From Oreocharis arfaki (Eukaryota; Chordata; Aves; Passeriformes; Paramythiidae), in contig VZRR01007842.1 in assembly GCA_013398015.1 (NCBI GenBank), positions 1,679,928-1,743,927 of the forward strand: DNA of 64,000 nucleotides, given 5' to 3'. The notes beneath the pieces were generated by a model, which worked only from the letters and a program-made list of their open reading frames with translations, did no database searches and had not been told where the DNA came from. The position numbers and the translations under genes were made by a program. Positions 28,109-42,000 of this stretch are shown one piece after another. Positions within the stretch are counted from its first letter, which is position 1. Each line of letters begins with the position of its first letter.

Positions 28109-31100
28109 CACATCAATTTATTTATCCACTATGAAAACCAGCTTTATATATTACAGAAATTTGTGGGATAAAATATTCTACCAGAACAACAGTGCACTTC
28201 TCCTTGTGCTTGGCAGCAAACCAGTTCCAGTGACTCAGGCAGAAAAAGATTAAGATTGATATTGCTGCAAAGGGGTACAACTCCCTCGTAGTATTACGAG
28301 TCTGTGCAATTACTACAGCAAGAAAGCTTCACAGGTAACTGTTCCAAATGCCAAATAGGAAAGGTCTGGGGAAAACAGGTTTTCTTGAACACACAAATGT
28401 TTGTGACTTTGTTTTCCATGTTTCACAAAGGATAAGATCAAACACACCAGGAGAGATAAAAGGAATCCCCAGAACAGCTAAAACCCCATTACAAAATGAG
28501 CCACAGTGTTTATTGTGCAAGATTGAGACCAGGAAGCTCATGCAAATTCCAGTATCACATCAACTAACTGAAAGAGACAGAGAAAATGTGCATCTTCTTT
28601 CTCCACTTTGTACTTCTTTCCCATATAACTAATAAAAATTGGATAAAAGAGGTATTTTAGGGAGCAAGTCTCCTGACCAATGGTTAGTGGCATTCTCAGG
28701 GAAAAAACTGAAGCTTCAAACCCATGGCCCAAATCAGGTAGAAAAGACTGCTTCGGAAAATATACTTAGAGACTACATGCTAGACATGCACACATAGGAT
28801 TTACTTCCTATTTTTGTACTTCATACATTCCCTTGCCTCTGATTATCCAACATCAATTCTCTGTTGTTGGTGTAATTCTCTGTTCTGTTGTTAGAAGCAA
28901 ATCAGCACAATAAAAACCCACAGAGGATCATAAAGCCAAATGCCAGTGGTAATTGCAGCCTTTTGCGGGGATAGGGAGAACTTTTTGCCATGACACAACC
29001 TCTGGAAGGATCTCTACCTCAAGCTCCTTCTGAGGATGCTGTCAAATTTCAAATCAGTATGACTGATGAGAGGAGGTTTCAGAGACCTCTGGAACAGGGA
29101 AAAATAAATACTGAGTTTCTCGGCTGCAGTTGAAATAAACCCACATAACTACATCCAGTGGGAAAAAAGTGAGCAGGATGCTGCTATAAGCCACCTCCCA
29201 GGAGCCAAGCCAGGCAGTCAAGCAAAATGCCCATTTGAGCCTAATAACAAGCTACAGTGCTCTTCACTAGTACTGTCAATCCAGAAGCATTCAAAAATGA
29301 GAAGGGAGATACCACAACTCTCCTAATATTTAGAGACTATGTCAGGTTTTCTCTTGGGAGCACAAGTCACAACTGTGGGCTTTAACACCCACAACCTCAC
29401 AATTTCACAGTCAATACAAACAGCATCCCTCTTTTACACAAGAGAGACAAGTCTTTTTGCAGACATAAGATATAGGCCCAGATGCAAGACCACAGAGTCC
29501 AATGGAGGCACAAAAAGCTGGAATCTTAAAGTCTTTTCTGGTGTTTGAGTTTGTCTTGTTACTACTTGGTTAGCAGTTTATTCAATGCAGAGTATTTTTT
29601 TAACATCTGCTGTCCAAAGCATCCTTTTCAAATTTTTTCAAGGCAGGCAAGAAGCTGAAGGCTGCTGCTTTTCTAGCAGGTCTTCAGAAGCAGCAAGGCT
29701 GAATTGATAATCTATTTTACATAGACAGTATCAGGATATAAGCAAGCTTGTATAGTTGTTTTTAACTGGAAAATACGTTGTGAAGTGCCTGACAGTGAAA
29801 TCAGTGAAGAGGGGCAAAGGAGTTAAAACAGTCAGGTAAAACCAACGCAGTCTACGAAATGGGAAAAGAATACTTTGGATAGAAAGCAAGCAGGAAAAAC
29901 ACTGAAGATCAGAGAAAACAGTGATGAATTGCAGTATATATTTTCTCCTTAAAGTGTAACTCTTCTCTGGGCAATAATGGTATGTGATCAGTCTTATCCT
30001 GTGTCGTGAAGTAAGAGGATAGAAAAGAATGTCCAAAGTCCTACAATGTGGTGCTCAGCATCAAGAGGATGTGAAAATTGCTGAAAAACTTCTCAACCAG
30101 AATTTCTTATAAAACTTGAGTTTAAAAGTTCTGCTAGCGAAATGGAGAAAAATATAACCAATAAAAATAAAATCATGGCAGCCACATAGCACTGTAAGAG
30201 CCCTCCGGGTTTTCAGATTTATTTTAGGGCCTCTCATCTCAGTCTGCTCCACAGAAATAGAATTGCATATGTAAAGACCAAAGAGGTTTTTTTCTCAGTA
30301 GCCTACCACCCACAGATTTGAATTTGCTGGGGTTTTTTTTCCCTTCACATTAGAAGCCTTCTAGGCACATCATACGCATTACACAAGTAAAAAAGAACAC
30401 AAAAACAGGGTTCTGCATATAATGATGCTCTGCCTTACAAAGCTCTTTCCTTTAGCCAGATCACTTGCCCACAGTGGCAGAAAGAAAACTTAATATTCCC
30501 TTTGCATTGTTATGAAATCAGCAGACAAACCTGCAAGAACATATCTAGAGCAGAGAGCCTGAGGAAAAGGGAAGAAACATCTATTCAAGAAATATAGAAA
30601 AAAAATTATTAAATTCTCTAGAACCCTACTTCTAGTCCATTAATCATTTTGGCATGGTACAAACTGCTGCTAAGACCCAGAAGAAAGTACAGAGAGTCAC
30701 TGTTTAATTTTGCATCTGACTAGCAGTTCTTCTCTCCTGACTTGCACCCGTTTCTCTGGCTTTAGTTTTGTTTCAGAGAACTCAGCTATATGCTTTAGTG
30801 GTCATTTTTATCAGCAGCCCTAGCTTCCACTGCAGGTAGCTTATGTAATTTATGTTTTTAATTTTTCTGCAAAGCACCTAGTACAATGGTGAGAGGCTCC
30901 ATTTAAAATTACCTACATAAATAAGCAAATATAACACCATTAACATAACAGATTGTTTTCGACAAACTATAAACACTCAGTTCAGAAAGTTTAGTGGCAG
31001 CGTGACTACCAATGCACTGGAGGAACATGTATTCATTTTCTAATAGGTCTAACAGATCTTAAATTGTTGCATAACACAATAATAATCTTCTCACAATTTT

Positions 31101-34100
31101 CTAGGAAGAATTTAAGATTCTAATTTTCTTCTTTACATTGTATCAGTAGCTTTTCCTGGGCAACACACTTGCTTGTGCTAGATGCAAAACTTTGAAGTTA
31201 AAAATAGCCAAAATCCAGCTACCGCAACTCCTCTGACACCATTAACAGTGGGAATAATGTATAGGACTGGTTGAGAACAACATTTCCTTATGTAAAGCCT
31301 TCAGAAAGCTGACCCCTACCAAGTGATACCCAGCATCCTGGATTTTCCAGCCCCAGATCCTCTAGTCAGTGCAAGTCTCAAGCAATTTGAAAATCCACTC
31401 AGAGCTGACAGAAGGCCACATTCCAGGGCAGTACTTGCCGTCTTACAGCTCCACTTTTAGAGACAGGAGCCCAGCCTAGCAGGGACCCGAGACATGCCAT
31501 ATGCCACAGGCATTATTATGAGCTGCTGTGAGTTTGGCAGCAATGGGTTTGACCGTGTCCATTTGCCTGCCTTGCTGCCTGCCCAAAATGACCACAGTAC
31601 CACAGCTGGTACTGTGCACACGTGTGTGTCCCCACTACTTCAGCTCCACATTCGGCATTTGGACTTCAAGTGACTGTCAGCAGCTCCAGTCTGCCAGCAC
31701 CACAGGTGTACCTCTGGAAAAGGCATGGAAGGAGCCCATGGGGGATAGGAACAGCACATGACCAAAGCTGGCAGAGCATTATTTATGTCACAACTCACCC
31801 CATGGCTCCCTTAAAAGCTGTCTTCAAACACAGAATGCCCCATCAGGTAAGTCTGCTGACCTCTGATCACCAAATAATGCTTTGTTATTTTTTTCTTCTT
31901 CTTCTAAAAAGTGGCACTGATCTGTATGCTACACAGAATAAATCACCAGAGCAGGTCTTTCACTGTGGTTGTAAAAACAAATTTAACAACATCTATATTT
32001 TGCTGCGATTAAACCTTCACAGAGAGTTGCCATTCACAAATTTTGAATTACTTACAATATGCTGTGCACCTCAGTAATTATGTTCTAAGTCATCAAGTTC
32101 ACACACACTCTCCTTTCGTAGCAACCCACGTGTGCTTGAGAGAAATTACTTCTGAACATGGTTAATTTTAAAGTCTTCATTTTATACGCTGTATGTAATC
32201 AAACTTTTTATTAAACATTGCCAAGCAATCTGTCTCATTTAAAATGAGCACCTCAAAAAATGTAAAGGTCCATTAAGCTGTTAATTGTACACTATAACTC
32301 TGAATTCTTGAAAATTTATGTTGAATATTGTTTTCCCAAATGCTTAATTCCATATTTAGCTAGTTCTACTGCCCTACCTACTGTATTGGTCAGGTATAGG
32401 ATAAGAAGCCAATATTTTGCCACATGAGCAAAATTCTCCTGTCTAGAAAGAGGGAACAAAAAGAGAGGATTTAATTTCCATTTCTCTTCTTTGAGTTTGA
32501 TACAGGGAATTTCACTATATAGGTACAAAACACAAATCTGCTAATGTAGAAATATAAGTACACCCTAAAGGCAGAGTGCTTCTGCTACAGTAATGGCTTA
32601 AGTGATTTGATAGCTCAAATTCATTGCAAGTAAACGTCAATTAGACTTGAAAATGAAAGTCAAGCAAATGACATAGAAAATATTATATGCCACTGGTTTT
32701 AAATTACTTATAATGGAGGTGAAAAAATACTTTAGGCTGTGAAAATAAAACTGAGATTACTCCAAAACACATAAACCACATATAAACAAATCCAAAAAGA
32801 TTGCTACCTCTTATAAATGGTTCTGAAACAGTTCAAATGCAGATCTTTGTACGCAAAAAAACCCTCCAGCCAAACATTTAAATTTGACTATTCCAAACTC
32901 AAGAAACTTTTTTACATACTATCTAATTAACTAGACCTTGTTTCGTATCACGAACTCTTGCCAAATAAAACTGTATTTCTTATCCTTAGAAGACTTTATA
33001 TCCATCTTTGTTTTTTGTTTGTAGTAACTTGAATCACATGATAACGAAAGTCGAGAAAGAAGAAAAGGATGAAGCACATACTAATTTCTCTAAAAGACTT
33101 GTAATTCAAAGCACAGTATTACATGAATGTTGACAATTATTTTTCCTTTTTCTCCCTTCCTATTCAATTTGCTGTGCAAACCTTCTCACAACACTGAAAA
33201 TGAAGTAATTAGCACTGATAAGTGTGAATTTATTACACCTTGCAGAAGACTCTTTGTTAGGGAAATCTCTCTCCTCCAAGGCTTAAGACCCTTCTATAGA
33301 GTGTCTTCAGCCAATTGGCTCTCCAGCATCTTGTCATGGCCACAAAGTTTAAAAACGGCAGGGTACCTTTCCAGCAAGAATTTGTGGTCAATCCCTTTCC
33401 ACTTGGGAAGTCCTGTGACAGCTCTGAGTTGCTAAGCATGACTTCCTCATGTACAGCAACACTCTTCAGTGCATTGTCCACAGGGTACAGCCACAACCAA
33501 CACCTCCTCAATATTCCAGATTCCAGCACCAGATTCCAGGTGCTTTAGCCCTGTCATTAGTACTCATGTGCTTACAGCTCTGACTTTCATGAGCCACAAC
33601 CAGCAGGAAGGTTACTTTAGCTTTTTTTCACACAATCGAAAAAGAAATACTGGAAGAAATAAAAAAGGCCTCAAATTTACCACAGAAAACAACATGAGTA
33701 TTTTGTTAAATACAAACAGCTTTGAAATGTATCAGCACTATCTTTGAAACTACAATAGCTGTTCAGGACCTGAAACTTCAGATTAAGAGAATTAAATTTC
33801 CAAAATTCAGTGGAGTGTGTGCTTATTTAATTAAAAGCAGACAGAATTTCATTTGCACTTCATTGTTAAGAATGCCACCTATAATACCACATTTTGACAG
33901 TGCAGCTTAACTCCAATTTATACTAAAAGCATACTTCATCAAATTCATTCTGAAATTCATTAGAAAAGCTAAATGCCAGTACTATTTGCTATAGCAATCC
34001 CATCCCATTTGGATGTTTAAATAGGTAAACATGGTCAGATAAACTCACAGCAGCTTGTGAATGTTCTATGGTTTTTCAGATGAAGTCTTCTGTATCTGAA

Positions 34101-37100
34101 CTGCTACTGAGAGCTACATGATGTATCCTTGAGTTTAAATTTTCACAGGTATGGCTCAAGGCATTGAAAAACAATCTTGTTTGTAGCTGTACTTATAAAG
34201 TAAACTAACTTATTTTACTTTCCTCTCAGAAATGAAGCGGCATATTATACTCATCATAGGGTTACATCCCACTCAGCAAGGACTTCTCACTAACAGAAAG
34301 TTACCCTTGTATACTGCCTTCAGACAATGCATGTGTAAGGTTGGCACAAAACTTTCCCCCACTCAAAGGAGAAAAAAGGAGACTTAAGACAAGCAAGAGC
34401 ATCCCATTTACTGTGACAGCCACTCAAGACAGCTGACAAGTGCTACTGGAATGCTGAAGGCCTCCCTTCCTCATCTAAGCAACCTTGTCAGCCAAGTAGG
34501 AGGGAGGAGAGGCACAGCTCCTACCTATTTTGGTTCAGGCAAGTCTAGTCAGCTGAACTATACCATGGTTGTTTAGATTTCCTCCTTGGCTGACGTGACC
34601 TGTTGCTGACAGATTTACAAATTCAGTCTACTTCTGCAATACACTGAGTTCATCATAAACAAACACAGGCAGTTTGTGCCAGAGTCACGGACAGTAATGC
34701 AGAAATTACCTGCTTGTAGCACACTATTTACATAGGAGGAACATGACCAAGAAGAGTTGGAAGGTCTGTTTTAATCTAGGCTTATTCACTGCCTTCATAT
34801 GCTGTCTCAGCCACAACACTTCAGAGGTCTGTACAGTTTCTCATGCCAATTTCAAAGCATGGTAACGCCCAAGTTTCTAACAAGGCAGGCTGTAATACAA
34901 TGTTATTGTAGATGTGTCATTACATGATTGCAGATAAACGATCAAAACTGTCCATAAATACCTTTTGCAGGGAAGAAACTATTCCTCAAGTATGTTACTG
35001 AAACATGATACTGTGTATAGGATACTGATGGAGTTCACACTAAGTATTTTGGCATAAAGCTTTACATATGTGGTGGGGTGTTTGGTCCTTGGAAGGCCAG
35101 ACAGGCACTTTCCAGTAAGCTTCTACATGGGGACTTTAGGGTTTGGAGTGTGTTAGTATGGGACTAAAGGCTTTCCAGCCCTGCAAGGTGAGCAAGGCAG
35201 CTATTGTCTAACAGAACGTTTTGGATTCTCATTTTCACCTTCCACAGGAAGATAGATCTGTGTGAAATAAAACAACCTTCAGCTCTCAAGAATTTACAGC
35301 AAGACTGTAAGCATCTTGAGACAAGCTCTTACTGGCAGGCAGATCTCTTTCTCCTGTTGCAAGCCAGCTGTACAATCATTGATCCGGAATTTTCACACCC
35401 AGCTCATTAGAGAATCAGGCTCTCAAAAGAAGACTGAATTGGACGATATACAAGATTTTGGCACAAGGATTTTGGAACAAACAGGTCAGTGAATTTTTTT
35501 TTAGCAGGGGAAAAGTAACTAGGATTGTGCCTCACACCTCTCCTGCAGAGTGCTTCCCTTGTTAGCACAGAAGCTAACAGCCTCAGCCTTATATTCTAGA
35601 GGTCAATTTTACTATTGTTCATATCTTCGGTCTTTTTGTGGTTTTGTGTTCGTTTTTTCTTCCTGCAAAGCAACACTGTTTCCATACATAGTTTACTCAC
35701 AAGTCAGAAATATCCAGTCTTTGCCCACTGACAGATTTTGCAAAGTGTTTCATGTGTCTAAAACCTCCTTTTTATCACATGACAGGTATTTGCAAAAAAA
35801 AGGTATTGAAATTCTAAACACCTTTAAAAAGGTAAAAACAGACAAACTAAAACAAGTGGTAAGTGGATGGCTGAGAAAAGCCTGAGTGTTGAAAAGCTCT
35901 TTTGAGAACCGTTGCCTGTGATCACTGGATTCATTACAAGCCTAGGGAGTCTCCATAAAATCCAAAGTACATACATCATACTCCCCTAAACAGTCTCACT
36001 ATCCAAAAGCTTGCAATAAATTCTAAATTATTTGCAACATGTTATTGAGCTGGCACTCAGTAATATCAATGATGCAATTTTCTTCTGCCTTGACACATAC
36101 CAAATACACTAATAAAATCCAGCAAATTAAACCTGGATTCACTAGGTGTTATTAACCTTAATATAAAAGAGACAGTTCTGTTAAAAGTCTTGCTTCATTT
36201 ATCTTTCATATTCCTGTATCTTACCATGACTCATGCTGCTTCTTAAAGGTAGCCTTTAATTTCAAGTACAACATCTTTGCTTACAGCCTTCAAATTAGAA
36301 ATAAAGTTTAAAACAGGTAAGAAACTTGAATCAAAGGAATCATCAGAGAAACAACAGAAAGAATAATGGAAGTTGGAAGGAACTCACTAATAATTGCCAG
36401 CATACACTACAAAGGTCTATCTTAGTTTTAGGTACCTATTTGCTGTTATTTCAAATTACGAATTAAAGGTAGAGTATTTAGCTTCAAAGAACTAAATGCT
36501 TACAGTGATCATGTTTAGTCAAATAATCTTCTCTCCTTTAAGTGATTGTGGTGTCCCTAAACAAAAACTCTCCGTACAAAATCTCATAGTCGTCTTTCAT
36601 TTTTGCTCCATTCTTATAAGTATCAACAAGTTTATGGACCACATTACCACTTTCAGCCTAGCATGAAATTTCATAGCAAAAACAAACAAGAAAACTCATG
36701 TTCCAGCAAATTTATTACATTCTAGAAGAATTCCCAGAATGATATGCTTTCTTTCTCTCTGGAAATCCATTGTGCCTGCAGATTTCCTGTTTGAAATGCT
36801 CGTGCCATTTCCTTAGCTTTAAAATACTTTTGGTCTTCTCATAGCATCCAGAACACTTGATGAGGCAACACCATTGTCTCAAGAATCTTTAATTCTGTCT
36901 CAATTACCAAACCCTCAATTGCCACATTGCAGGACTCACTTCAACAACCCCATTCTATTTTGGTCACACACTTCAGAAAGATGAAGCCCACAGACAGGGT
37001 CAGGGAGATTGGGGTGGGGGATGAAGAATGAATTTTGGAAACAGTATCTAGAGGAGCATATCTTATTCAGCCTATGGAAACAGGTGTCCTCTACTTAAAT

Positions 37101-37790
37101 GCATCAGAAGGGAATAATAGTAGAACAGAGCACAAAAGCCTATAAGCAACAGAAAATTTTGGTGTAGGAACAAAAGGACACTGGTTTCTCAGGACCCAGT
37201 GGAAGTTTTCTATTCCTTCCAATGGGGGAAGATCATTAACAGTAGATGAAAAGTACTCTATAATAGCTGGAGATGAAACACAAAAACCCTGAAGGTCATG
37301 TGCATTCCCTTGAACTGTATCAGCTGGGATATGTTTCTCATCTGGCTGTCCTGAAACCTGGCACCCTAAAACTGGGCACACACACACTCATTTCATCCCC
37401 GTCCAGGTTAAGATGGCTGGGTTACACCACCACACCATCACCCCTTGCCAGTCACTGCCCATCCTTCTGCACTTTCTCTTCTCAGCTTCTTCTCCTGCTG
37501 CAGTGCTCCACTGGCTCTGCTCCCTGTGGTGTTTAACACATCCCCTGGGCAGCCTGGAAGCTGTGCAGCTGCCTGCTTTTTGCCACAGAAAAGTTTTCAT
37601 CAGGGCAGCCATGACCTCAGTAACAGGCCGTTATATGTTTAATGAACACAGCTAGCTGGCATCTGCCTGAGGCCAAGTGCAGTCTCAGTGCTGGGGGGAG
37701 GAAAAAAAGACAACAACTGCTAAGAAGCATGGGATATTAACTGAAAATTTCAGCAAGACAGCAGGTTGCAGAGGGCAGCAAAATAAATTT

Positions 37791-37829
37791 TAAAAAACCA
37801 AACAAAAACAAACAAAAAAATCCCAACAG
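37791..37829. repeat. A-rich low-complexity (AAAC)n stretch
   Basis: An irregular run of A blocks separated by single or double C. No adjoining retroelement was recognised. Confidence 0.75.
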
Positions 37830-38351
37830 TGTTAGGACTACAGCATCTAGCATGGCTGCTGTAAACAACCTGCTCATTAGAGAAAGAGAGTTGAAGGCTT
37901 GTGCCATCATTTGACAAAGTAAATGTGTTTGCTCTGCCTATGAGAAGACCAGATGAGCGACAGATAGCCTGGAACAATGCACAGAGAAAAGTGGCTTTAT
38001 CACAGATGAGGAGGCAGCAACAGTTCCATTTGATGTAACATGGACAAAAGATAATTCTAAGGCTACATCACAAATAAGAGTAAAAACAAATGTGATGAAA
38101 TCACTCAAACACTGCAGAGGCACCTGTCCCAAAGTTACTATTACTTGCACATCATATCTGCTTCTGGAGAAAAAAATAGCAGAAGATCCTGAATACATTG
38201 CTATACTCAGGAGATTAGAAATTCACCAGTAGTTAAAATATTTATATTCATAATTCAAACAATAATTCATGAACTAGTTAGACCCTATTCATAGTGATAA
38301 AAATATAAGCAACACTAACAGCTACTCACTTAGGTGGACTTTATAATAAAA

Positions 38352-38356
38352 CTACT
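38352..38356 (+). repeat. Target-site duplication, left copy (CTACT)
   Basis: The 5-bp word CTACT directly abuts the LTR start. The same word directly follows the LTR end at 38998-39002. Confidence 0.85.
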
Positions 38357-38997
38357 CGTCTTGGGGTGACTTTATGATGTGTACCCCCTATCTCCACTCT
38401 ATGCCCAGAAATGAATTTTTGTGCCTTTATGTGCCTTTAAAACCGGGTGCGAGAGAAGGAAAAAAAAAAACCAGATGAACTTTTCAAAGCAGTCTGTACT
38501 CCAAGGTCACTCTATCTCTGCTCTGCGTGCTTCTGCTGCAGAGAGAAGAGCAGAGGAAGCCCCCTTCCTGCTTTTTCAGCTAGCTTTTCAGCTCTGTTTC
38601 TCCGGAGAGAGACAGAGAGTTTCGTTGTTTTTTTTTTTTTCCCCGGGACTTCAGCTTCTTCTTCTTCTCTTCTGGAATGGTTCAGAACACCAGAACTCAG
38701 TGGGAAAACTTTCCACCGGGGCTCGGAGGGGGCCCAAGCTAAGCCAGCTCCGAGGAGGAGAGAGACCACTCCCACAGAAGGACCTTAAATCTTCCCAGGT
38801 TCCTCTCCACAGCGAGAGGTTTTATTATTTAGCATTATTATTCTTTTCCTCTGTGATTGTTAAATAAACAGGGTTTTTTATTTCTTTCACTTTCCTCCGA
38901 GGAAATATTTCTTTCCCGAACCTGGTGGGGGAGGGGCAGCTGTAACCTGCCTTCTATCAGAGGATATTATCCTCCGAATTTGTCTCAAACTGGGACA
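38357..38997 (+). mobile_element. Solo LTR of an avian endogenous retrovirus
   Basis: This is a 641-bp element bounded by 5-bp direct repeats (CTACT at 38352-38356 and 38998-39002). Its ends are the inverted repeat TGTC...GACA, with the first T now C at 38357. The plus orientation is inferred from three features. A TATA-like 'ctttaaaacc' lies near 38434. An AATAAA signal at 38863-38868 is followed by a T-rich tract. A U5-like tail ends 'caaactgggaca'. The open frames inside (for example 38421-38867) are non-coding artefacts of the GC-rich R region. No gag, pol, env or primer-binding site follows, so the provirus was lost by LTR-LTR recombination. I recall closely similar LTRs from songbird genomes but cannot name the family with certainty. 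It lies antisense to MOCOS. Confidence 0.93.
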
Positions 38998-39002
38998 CTA
39001 CT
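38998..39002 (+). repeat. Target-site duplication, right copy (CTACT)
   Basis: An exact copy of 38352-38356. Two unmutated copies suggest a not very old insertion, although five bases is little evidence. Confidence 0.85.
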
Positions 39003-42000
39003 TCAGTAGATATCAGTGTTTGAAGTATCAAAAATCATGACCACTAAGGATCATGCAGTGGGGGCAACAAAACCAGTACCAAAGTGCTGAGGGAACAGAA
39101 CAGTAAGTAGAGTCAGAACTGGCAGTCAGCATTTTGGATGAGAGCAAAAAGACTCATAGTGCAAATGATGACTGTTTAAGGACTCAAATCTACTGGTTAA
39201 AAGTGCAGCAAGGTGGGGCTCAGATAGAAAATAAAGGATGAGTGCAAAAAGCTCTGTCTGGCAGCAGAAATGACACCAGAAATTTCAGATTCATTGAGAC
39301 ACAGACGTCACCATGGAAGCCCTTGGGTATGCTTTAGTGTGTCTTCAACAGCTTAATTATAGTAATAAATGAAATACTCATATTACTTTACAAGTGAAAT
39401 GAATAAGATTCAAAATGGAGCTCAATACTGGGTTTGCTAACTTCACAGAAAGATTATTAGAGACTATTTTAAAAGGCACGGTAATAAATTATCTCTGTGT
39501 TTCTAAAAAAGTAGATGAATTAGTATTTCCCGAAGTTATGATTTTATATATGAAATAAGGTATGAACAGCACAGGTTAAACTTTTGTCAGTCATGCACTT
39601 CTTGCTGCAGGATCATTGAGTCAGTTTCAGATGGAGCAAAACAGAAAGTGTCCATAGACTACAAAAAAATCAGACATAAAAAAAACCAGATTAATTTTGA
39701 ACTACACACATAACAGAAGGTGGCTTTCAAAATTTCTTGACTTCTTGCAGATGGAGCACCTCTCCAGAGCTACATAACTTGTGCTGAGAAACAGAAGTGC
39801 ACTGAAGCTAAAACAAAGCTGTCAAGCATAACAGGTGCACACAGGGGATGGCAGAAATTATATTTGTGCTAAATATCTGGTCTTCCAAAAGCCTTACTTA
39901 AAATACAAATAATCATGTAAGCCAGTAATGAAGTTGTCAGGCTCCCCTGGAGTTGGCAAAGGAACTGCTAGAGTTCCCAACAGCTAGGCAGGACAATGTT
40001 ACTGCTCCCTGAACATCCAAGGCAACAGAAACATCACCAGAAACGTCACCCACTGGTGTCTCACAATGTTGCTTCTTAGGAAAAGCAGCTGCAAACCCAG
40101 AACAGGGAAGAACACTGTATTTCTTCTATAAGTATTGTATAGCCTTGGGAGGAGAAAAAAAAGCTTCTATATAAATCCTGCAAAAGACAAAGAGATGGAG
40201 AGAATGGCAAAAAGGAATTTGCATTGGAGAAATTTCACTATTTTTATCAATGTGTTCTGTTCCACTTGGACTATCTCATTCATCAGCTCATATGCCCTTT
40301 CACAGACCACCCCATAGGCACAGAGGCCATTGGCTCTCTGCCAAAAAGCAGCTGAGGAGGCATCAAGGCTGAGTGCATTTAAAAAAATGTGAACTAAACC
40401 CGTGGCCTGAATCCAAGCAAGCCTGTACCACTCTCCCTACTTTGAATGTTATCTAGAGAGCAATGACACAAAAAGATCATTTTTAAACTTAGTCTCCATA
40501 GCTTCTTTGTCATAGCCATATTATAAAAGCAGAGTCCTGAGGGGGTTTTTTTTCTGAATCAGGAAGAAAAAAGGTAAAGGTTGTATCCAGTGTTTTTCAG
40601 ACCTCTATGCAAAGCATTCTAGCCACCCACACTAATAAAACTCAGAATTTCCCAAAAGCATTTCATCCTTTTTGTTCATAAACTAGCAATCTTGACCTCC
40701 AGCTTTTAATTTATTTTACTGAAATATTTATTTCTTTCAATAAATTAAGCATTCCAGATTTGACTCTCTTTGCAACAAAGATTAGTTAGAGAGCATGACA
40801 GTGCATGTACTACTAGTTTTATGTACTACTTTCCTTACAAACTATGAAAGTATAAAGCTGACTACCGGAAGAGTAACAGAAGGTATTAGCAAATTCCTTT
40901 CTAAAGCTTCAGCCTATCAAGTTAATGATTAATTAATTTATTAAAATAGAGCTGAAAGTCCAGGAGCAAAGTTCCAAAGTAAAACAGACTGATTCACTAC
41001 TTCTTAAACCAGCCTCCTAACTCGTTCAAAAATGACAGTACCTATTAGCCTGACCAGAAGCTTTTTAATACCTTGCACAGAACTGCAAAGAGTAAACCCA
41101 CCAAAAGTAATGGATTGACTCATAGAAACAGCTGTTTATAAAATGGAGTCCTTTGCACAAAAGACTAGGTGTGGCTGAGGGAAAAAACAAGAAGCATCTG
41201 CACCAAAGCCCCTGCTGTGTTGTCACTCAGCATATGACAGAGCCCACAGTGGGGTTACCAGCCACTGACTGTGGGCACACTGGGATTGTTTAATTGCATG
41301 CCTAAATAATTTCATGAACCACGAGGAAAAAGATCATCCCTCTTGCCTAAGTTCTTCCAAAAAACCCATCCATTATTCGTAATGCCCTTCTAATGCCTCT
41401 CTCGTTTGCCATGTACAGAGTCACTGCAGTAAGCACGGTGACCTTTCGTGGGACTTCATTGACTGTGGTATTTCAGAGTTGCCCCACTGAGCAGTGGGAT
41501 CAGGAAAAGCAGCGTTTGCAAATGGTGTTCTAAAACAAGCATGCAAAGGGGCTGAACCACCCTAGACTGGAAACAAGGTTTTCAAGTTGATAGGTGCCAT
41601 TAAGGAGGGCAGGATGCAGCGCTCAGATGTCACTCATCCATACGGTCTCCCGCCAATGACCTTTGCAAAGGACAAATCAATACTAAGCAGATACTGTATC
41701 TACTACTTCTTACTGTGTAGGAAAGGTCAACCCATTTTCATGTATGTATCAGTTCCAACATTACTGTTTTCAGACACGGAACTGCTTAAACCTGGGAATT
41801 AAGAAAAAATCCCTATCTTGAATGTAACAGCACTACAAAATGTTTTAACTTAAAAAAAAAGACTTGGAACTTATTTCATAAGCAAGGTATGATGCCTGCA
41901 GAAGGAATGTAAAGTGCTACCTTGCTATCATGAAATATTCTCTAAAAATACAATGCAAATGAAATTATAAACAGCATTTATGGGACTGCTTCCTTAGCAT

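Larger units (their letters stand above)
27629..38351. other. AT-rich non-coding DNA
   Basis: No exon or RNA gene recognised in about 10.7 kb. It contains repeat copy B (27970-28108) and an A-rich stretch (37791-37829). Two GC-richer patches, about 31330-31760 and 37270-37640, have open frames on both strands but no recognisable protein or repeat family. A CR1-like word at about 36360-36395 ('ggaagttggaaggaactcac') is too short to call. Confidence 0.45.

Noticed and set aside
30840..30900. Sequence resembling an old amniote repeat phrase ('aaagcacctagtacaatgg')
   Set aside because: Only about 20 bases match what I remember, which is too little to call an element.
31622..32077. 151-codon plus-strand open frame, the longest in the window
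   Set aside because: No recognisable domain, low-complexity start in a GC-richer patch, no splice or promoter context. Single long frames are expected in 64 kb.
36355..36420. Possible CR1 3' end on the minus strand ('ggaagttggaaggaactcac')
   Set aside because: The match is very short and neither terminal octamers nor internal CR1 blocks follow.
38421..38867. 148-codon and overlapping 113-codon frames
   Set aside because: They lie wholly inside the solo LTR and are not retroviral genes. LTRs do not normally encode protein in these families.
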